Of a stretch of DNA of 64,000 nt, positions 58,600 to 64,000 are shown piece after piece (positions within the stretch are counted from its first letter, which is position 1; the number at the start of each line of letters is the position of its first letter). Origin of the DNA: Phocoena phocoena (Eukaryota; Chordata; Mammalia; Artiodactyla; Phocoenidae). Under the pieces are notes generated by a model, which worked only from the letters and a program-made list of their open reading frames with translations, searched no databases and was not told the DNA's origin. The position numbers were made by a program, and so were the translations under genes. Location: NCBI RefSeq assembly GCF_963924675.1, contig NC_089222.1:112483316-112547315 (forward strand), read 5' to 3'.

Positions 58600-59000
58600 G
58601 GTCATCAAAAGGCCATTCTACTGTTCTATCAAGCCAGCTGCTACAGGATGATGAGGAAATGCTGGGAAGTGAGTTATTTGATCAAATTGATAGGAGGATA
58701 AGGCATACCCTAAGTTCACAGATGGTAGTTTTGACAGAAGCATTGCATGCAGGAAAGACAAAACTGCATCCAGAGTAAGTATCTCTTCCAGTAAGGACCA
58801 CAAAACACTGCTTCTTCCATGACACAAACTGTCCAGTGTAATCAACCTGCCACCAAGTGGCTGGCTGATCACCTCCTGGAATACTGCCATATTCTGGGAC
58901 TCAGTGTTGGTCTCTGCTGCTAAGAGATTGGGCACCCAGCAGTGACTGTAGGAAACCTGCCTTTGTGAGTGGCAAGTCCATATTGCTGAGCCTGTATGTA
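58600..59000 (-). pseudogene. ERVL integrase remnant with shortened D-E spacing
   Basis: The minus-strand frame 58618-58935 contains QFDQITHF followed closely by FPHHPVAAGLIEQ: the second catalytic Asp and the Glu of the integrase core. Retroviral integrases place these 35 residues apart; here I count 18 between them, an in-frame loss of about 17 codons. The first catalytic Asp region is not clear. Non-functional. Confidence 0.65.
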
Positions 59001-59937
59001 ATCTCCATCCCTGCCACTCTGGCCACTTTGTTCATGAGCTCTTTAGGTGATGACTTGGGTGGCTGGGGAAAGAGCTCACTGGTATACACAGAACAGGACA
59101 TAGCCACGTGATTATTAAAATCCTCCTGTGCTGATTACTCTTTGGTAGGTATTCACATGGAACATAGATATCTTTACATTCTTGGCTTATGCAGAGAGGT
59201 CTGTCCATATGTTTCTTCCCCACATTGCCATGCCACCCATTTTCTAACTGTATTCTTCTAAGTCCCTGAGCATCCAGCCAAACCACTGGCCATGGCCCAT
59301 AAACTGGTATATAATTGCACATCTAGTCATTTCTCCTTTCTAGTGAAGAGATCTGCCAAGTGCATTGTTCAGAGTTCTGCCAACAGGAAGGATTTCCCGT
59401 CACCACTGCTCTTCAGGGAGGTCCAGAAATGGGCTGCAGCGCTGTAGTTGTCCACTTTGGGGAGGTGCCTACATATTATGCGGAACCATCTCTAAACCAT
59501 GCCTGAGTCTTTTCTTCTTCTATCAGGTGATTGTAGGGGGCTCCACATGAAGCCTTAGGTACAGGCTGAGAGAAAGGAGGTAGTGTGACAGCAGTAGGGA
59601 CCTTAGGCATTTGGACTGCTCTTCATGTAACTTATTTGTGCCTTCAGGGTCTGCTTGTGCCTGAATACACCAGTCACATGTATACCACTTCCATTTGATG
59701 ATGGAGTGCTGCTGTGTGTGCACAACTTTATGACTTATTGAGACAGAAAACACCTAGTGCATGATGGACAGCTCGGATTGCATGGTACCTTGGTGACAAG
59801 GAAATCTGGGGAAAGGTATGTGGGTAGACGTCTCTGAATGTGATTCCTTTCAAAACTGGGAGGTAATGTGAAGGGAGAAATTTAGTACTGGTGTTCACTA
59901 CTAAAGGACTAAGGGACTCTGGCTCATTGAAATTCAT
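59001..59937 (-). pseudogene. ERVL RNase H/RT-end remnant
   Basis: Minus-strand pieces 59728-59937, 59523-59753, 59032-59322 and 58901-59107 carry ordered but frame-shifted pol segments, for example LPVLKGITFRDVYPHTFPQ (RT end), QHSIIKWKWYTCDW, then DPEGTNKLHEEQ (linker to RNase H) and, later, GWHGNVGKKHMDRPLCIS. Several frameshifts and stops. Confidence 0.6.
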
Positions 59938-60224
59938 GTGTCAATTTAATATTTGACACTGCCTAATGGAAAAACAGAAAAATTAAGTACAAACTTGACA
60001 ATCTATTGGTCATACCAGGACTTGGCAACCAACGGTTCTATAGGGCTGTGCCGTATTTTATTGTGAGTGAGCAGCTGAAGCTGCGCAGGACAGCTAAAAA
60101 GGACTTAGATGCGTTAGGAGTTAGGTCTTACAGTCTATGAAACTCTAATCATATGTAGTTGTCATGCATTGGAGATTGTCTAGAACATATGAATTGTAAT
60201 ACAAAAAATATTGTTTTAAAATTC

Positions 60225-60350
60225 TGGTTTGCTACTAATCAGCTAAGCAATTTGGGGAAAGTACCTTTTCTGAGCTTCAGTTTCATCACATATAAAATGA
60301 GATTAAACAGCACTATTTCTCAGATATCGTGCTAATGAGAAAATGGAAAA
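60225..60350 (+). mobile_element. MIR SINE, sense
   Basis: It has 'gctaagcaatttggggaaag', 'taccttttctgagcttcagt' and 'ttcatcacatataaaatgag' in sense MIR order. Confidence 0.7.
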
Positions 60351-60872
60351 ATATATGATTATATGTGAACAATATACATATTCAAATTATTCTTCCTTAC
60401 ATGACCCTAAATATTTGTGTTGTTTTACATATTTTCACAAAATGAATGATGATTTCTCATTTAACTTAGTGGGTTGGCATAGTAATAACATTATTGTGGC
60501 AATAGTCAGTGGAAACTGATGTTTCAGAAAATAAATGAAATTCCTATTAAAAGAGAAGCTTCAGAATGAAAGACTAGGAAAGACTGAAAAATTGTCACAG
60601 ATTGGAGGAAACTAGGGAAAGAAAAATGAAGTACACTGTGGGACCCTGGATTGGACCCTGAAAGGACACTATGGGAAAATGAGTGAAATTCAAATAAGCT
60701 CTGTAGTTTAGTTAGTAGTATTGACCCCTGTTAATTTCCTGGTTTTGATAAATGCACTATGATTGTATAAGGTATTAACATTTATGAAACCTGGGTAAAG
60801 GGTATATGAGAACTTCCTATACTTTTTTCAACTTTTCTCTAAGTCTAAATAATTTTTAAAAGCATTAGCAAA
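60351..60872. other. unassigned DNA
   Basis: No gene is seen. A/G-rich at 60540-60670, including a nearby repeat of 'ggaccctg' words at 60642-60661. Confidence 0.35.
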
Positions 60873-60980
60873 GGGGCTTCCCTGGTGGCACAGTAGTTGA
60901 GAGTCCGCCTGCCGATGCAGGGGACACAGGTTCGTGCCCCAGTCTGGGAGGATCCCACGTGCCGTGGAGTGGCTGGGGCC
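60873..60980 (+). mobile_element. CHR-type SINE head, 3' part missing
   Basis: A sense SINE from 'ggggcttccctggtggcaca' through the B-box-like ggttcgtgccc to 'gtggctggggcc', then an abrupt change to 'gactcaggatattcc'. The second half and A tail are absent and no TSD can be paired. Loss of the 3' half needs a later deletion. Confidence 0.9.
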
Positions 60981-63039
60981 GACTCAGGATATTCCTAAAC
61001 TTTGATTTGACTCTAAGATATTTTTCATATGTCAGTATTTTAAAGATAATTCTAGGAAGAGCTTTCTGTGATGTGTTGAAAAACATGACTGACATATTCC
61101 TAACAATATTTATACATATATAAAACTTTGAATAATCTAGTATACACACACATATACACAATTTATGCAAGTCAATGGCTATGGTGAATCATTATGGTTA
61201 TTATAAAATAAATAATATAGAGTCTTGTAAAGCATGAGTTCTGAGAATTATTTCACACAACAAAGCATTGTCGCTGGGATATTTTTTATTGAAAGTCATG
61301 TAATTTCTGTGTTAACTATAATTTTATGTCTTACTAATTATCTCATTCACAGTGAAAGATATTTTCGATTTCTTCCTAAGTAGAATCATTGAGAATTTTT
61401 TCAGATGTAGTATCTGTTTCCACTCTGCCTTTATCTTTGAATTTGCATTTGTACTTGTTTTTGTGTGTGCATCTCTGAGTAGTTATGCTATGAAATAACA
61501 TGAGAAAATGCTGCAACCACTTTTTGGGCTGTGTCTCCCTCCAGAGGCTCACAGAGAGGAGTCTGTTCAAACATTGTTTCTAGTGATTTTTATGTAGACT
61601 GAGAAAGCACAGTTAGACATAGTGTTTATAGGTTTTTATAGATTCATAATAGGATTAGTCAGTTGATAGGGGTGCATCCAAGCTATTTGCAGCCTAAATA
61701 TTACCTAATTTGAAAGACTTCCTTCAAGAGAAAAATAACAAAATGAATCAACAAAAAATTACCAGAGCTTTGGATATGACCAATGCTTTAGGCGGGTGCC
61801 TGAAGCTTAGTCTTCATTAATTTCAGAGTATATTCACCCACAATTTTTGATTTTGCATTTGTTGATAGTTTCTTATTAATTTTAGGGCAAATCTATCCTA
61901 AAATCAAAGACAAGAACTATAGAACTTATTTATTTAACTGTTTGGGCCAAACAGTTTCTGAAAAAAAAAAATCTCTAGATTCGTAGTGTACTAATATCAA
62001 ATATTGTGTTGTCAGCTACTCTTCATATAATTTCAGTTTTCTGATGATGTAGCCAGAAAAGTAATTATTTTTAACCAATCCATCTCTAATCACTAATATC
62101 AGTTAATGGTTACTTTGTGAAAAAAAAAAAAAAGCTTTCCTTGAAAACACTTTTGTGTGACTATATTTTGCATTTAACAACAATTATATGAAAATTTTAG
62201 CCCATCTTTGTTATGTAGTGAATGTTGATTCACCTTTTGCCATAAGGTAACTTGATTTTTTTCTATTAGTTCTTTCATCATTGTCCTCTCAAACCTGCCA
62301 AACACTTAACAAAGAGCCCAGCCTCTTTGTCACTTTAGAAACTTTTCAGTATTTTTGAAAGCAGCACTGAGAAAACAGCAAATCAGGTAGTACTTTCAAT
62401 TTTGCACTGAGTAAATTGCCTTTTAGAGGGGGACCAGATAGTTCCTGGGATAGGTAATGGGATGCAGAGCCTCTAACCTCCAGGTCGGCCTTTGCACCTA
62501 GCCTGGGCCGGTGGTGACAGAAAGCCATTAGCCTTTGACTGCTGTTTGCTGACCTGTGTGAAATGAGTTGATGGCTCCCATTCAGTTTCTAGTAGACAAG
62601 TGCATGAATCACATTTGGCAGCCTTGTTGGTAGTTACAGAAAAATAGAGAGGGATTGAGTAGACTGTGAGGTTAAAGTACTGACCCACCAGATTAGAGTT
62701 GACTTTCCTTGGAGAGGAATATTGCTCTTTCCTGGCCCATACTCCATACCTGCCCAGTAGGTAGGCTAAAGAAGCACTTAAGGTATTAGTAATTTCAATT
62801 CATTACTTTGAATATGCTCTAATTTATCTTAATACCATGAAGTAAAAACTTGATCTTATTTTTGAAAGTGGTTCTCTTTTTGCTGGATGAATGCTTTGGA
62901 ATTAATATAGAATTTTATAGCTATTAATGCAGTCACTTATTAATCAACAAATATGAGTAATGAAATGAGAAGAATGGCAAGGTTTGTTTTTTAATTACCA
63001 CTATTAAGTCTACAATTTATTTTTTCTTCAGCCACTGTA
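60981..63039. other. unassigned AT-rich DNA
   Basis: About 2 kb without a gene or confident repeat. Short poly(A) runs near 61962 and 62122. A 21-nt palindrome at 61936-61956 is listed separately. The GC-richer patch at 62460-62600 has no recognisable feature. Confidence 0.4.
61936..61956. repeat. 21-nt palindrome
   Basis: The arms aactgtttgg and ccaaacagtt are exact reverse complements around a single g. No flanking element explains it. Confidence 0.8.
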
Positions 63040-63470
63040 ATTCAAATTGTCCCTCTTCCCCAGAGAAAGGATTCACAATTCCAATCTATTAACCTGGTTC
63101 ATGTTTTTGCCCTCATCTGGAATGCCTCTTCCTTTCTATGACATCAGACTCCATCCCCTTATATCAGTCCCTAATTCAAGTTCAGTTTTCATAATAAAAC
63201 CATCCCAGAACAGTTCAATCCACACAAATTTAATTCTCGTTTGACCACTGTCTGAATCACACAGTTGAACAATTTATCATAGTTTCTCTGACCTTGTTTT
63301 CTTATTAATTATTTTCTATATTATTTGTAACTTCCCTGATAGACAATACATATATTGAAAGCATAGATAATGCTTTCTATTCATTCTGTATCTCCCAGGT
63401 TATCTAGCTGAGTAGAACTCAAAGCAGATAGGCATTATGCTTGTTGGATAAAAGTTTATGCCATTTTTCT
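63040..63470 (+). mobile_element. L2 LINE 3' end, sense
   Basis: It has 'tgccctcatctggaatgcct', 'cttcctttctatgacatcag', 'taattcaagttcagttttca', 'atcatagtttctctgacctt' and 'gtaacttccctgatagacaa', ending 'tctgtatctcccaggttatc', a diverged but ordered L2 tail. Confidence 0.65.
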
Positions 63471-63549
63471 GTAACATTTATTTTTATTTGTATCACCTTT
63501 CTTTTAAATAGATAGATATAATCACAAGCATTATCCTAGGAATGTGAAA

Positions 63550-63760
63550 GATCCTGGAGAGGATGTAGAGTGGTAGATCGTACCCCTGTGTTTTTGTTAC
63601 ATAGAAACTTAATAAACTGGAGCAAATCAGAAATCTCCTTATAGACATCAGTTGCTTATTTATAAAATGGAGATAAAAATACTGATCGTCATACCAAATG
63701 GTTATGAGAAAAATAAAGGAGACAGTGTATGAGAAAAACCTTGCAAATAGTTATGTAAAT
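63550..63760 (+). mobile_element. MIR SINE, sense
   Basis: It has 'agttgcttatttataaaatg', 'gagataaaaatactgatcgt' and 'gagaaaaataaaggagacag', MIR core and 3' part; the upstream portion is weak. Confidence 0.55.
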
Positions 63761-63825
63761 TTTAATATTTTACTAAGTAAAATCTAAGTAAGTACTGAAT
63801 TAGTATTTATTTGATAATATATCTT

Positions 63826-64000
63826 CTATGGGTTGAATGAATTGTGTCCCTCAAAACACATTATGTTAAAATCCTAACCCAAAGTACATCAGAGTATGTC
63901 CTTACTTGAAATTACGGTTGTTGCTGATGTAATTTGTTGAGTTTAGGTGAAGGGAGAGTGGACACACATACACATATGCACAGCATGCCATGGGAAGATG
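63826..64000 (+). mobile_element. MLT1-type LTR, sense, cut by window end
   Basis: It starts 'ctatgggttgaatgaattgt' then 'gtccctcaaaacacattatg', 'gttaaaatcctaacccaaag' and 'tacatcagagtatgtcctta', the 5' portion of an MLT1-grade LTR, and continues past the window edge. Confidence 0.7.

Larger units (their letters stand above)
57659..59945 (-). mobile_element. ERVL-type proviral internal region, antisense, partial
   Basis: Continuous with the 3' LTR at 57038-57658. Reading leftward from 59945 the order is the end of the RT region, RNase H, integrase, a dUTPase-like domain and a non-coding tail. This pol order, with dUTPase after integrase, is the known hallmark of ERVL. No gag, RT palm, envelope or 5' LTR is seen. 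Many stops and shifts; non-functional. TG-poor, AT-rich sequence at 57750-58070 is the region between pol and LTR. Confidence 0.75.

Overview
The window is nuclear DNA from a mammal, most likely a cetacean (whale or dolphin). The main evidence is four near-complete, relatively young SINEs, a long relative and a fragment, all of the tRNA-Glu-derived CHR type known from cetaceans, hippos and ruminants. They carry the 'cctccctggtgg' head and a B-box-like 'ggttcgtgccc'. The L1 3' UTRs are also of the cetartiodactyl kind. I saw no BovB or Bov-tA sequence, which argues against a ruminant. The identification rests on recognising repeats, not on a search.

I find no functional protein-coding gene and no structural RNA gene. 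All longer open frames are decayed L1 or retroviral reading frames, antisense shadows, SINE or microsatellite artefacts, or chance frames in AT-rich DNA. The window reads as an AT-rich gene desert built of nested retroelements.

Layout: 0.3-2.0 kb, an L1 5' UTR that has lost its body; 2-10 kb, mostly unassigned AT-rich DNA with old L1 pieces, one 0.1-kb L1 insertion with perfect target-site duplications (TSDs) and a (TG)n tract; 10-12.5 kb, an old antisense L1 split by a solo LTR; 12.9-18.3 kb, a 4.45-kb antisense L1 preceded by a second, partly identical L1 3' end; 18.3-25 kb, sparse MIR, SINE and MaLR copies; 26-27.7 kb, three sense L1 pieces in a row; 28.3-34.4 kb, an LTR, an orphan open frame and stacked antisense L1s; 34-43 kb, mostly unassigned DNA with a long (TTTC)n tract; 43.6-49.5 kb, an antisense L1 with a complete 5' end but no 3' end, hit by a SINE in its RT region; 49.5-56 kb, unassigned DNA with L2, MIR, SINE and L1; 56.8-60 kb, an antisense ERVL remnant (3' LTR, dUTPase-like, integrase and RNase H/RT parts) whose LTR is itself invaded; 60-64 kb, MIR, a broken SINE, L2 and an LTR at the edge.

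Nothing here looks like a new biological system. The observations most worth checking are the duplicated L1 3' end with a shared private hairpin (13.3-14.7 kb), the hairpin at the broken end of the L1 5' UTR (2.0 kb), the solo LTR, the ERVL integrase with a shortened D-to-E spacing, and the unexplained 116-codon open frame at 28.8-29.2 kb.
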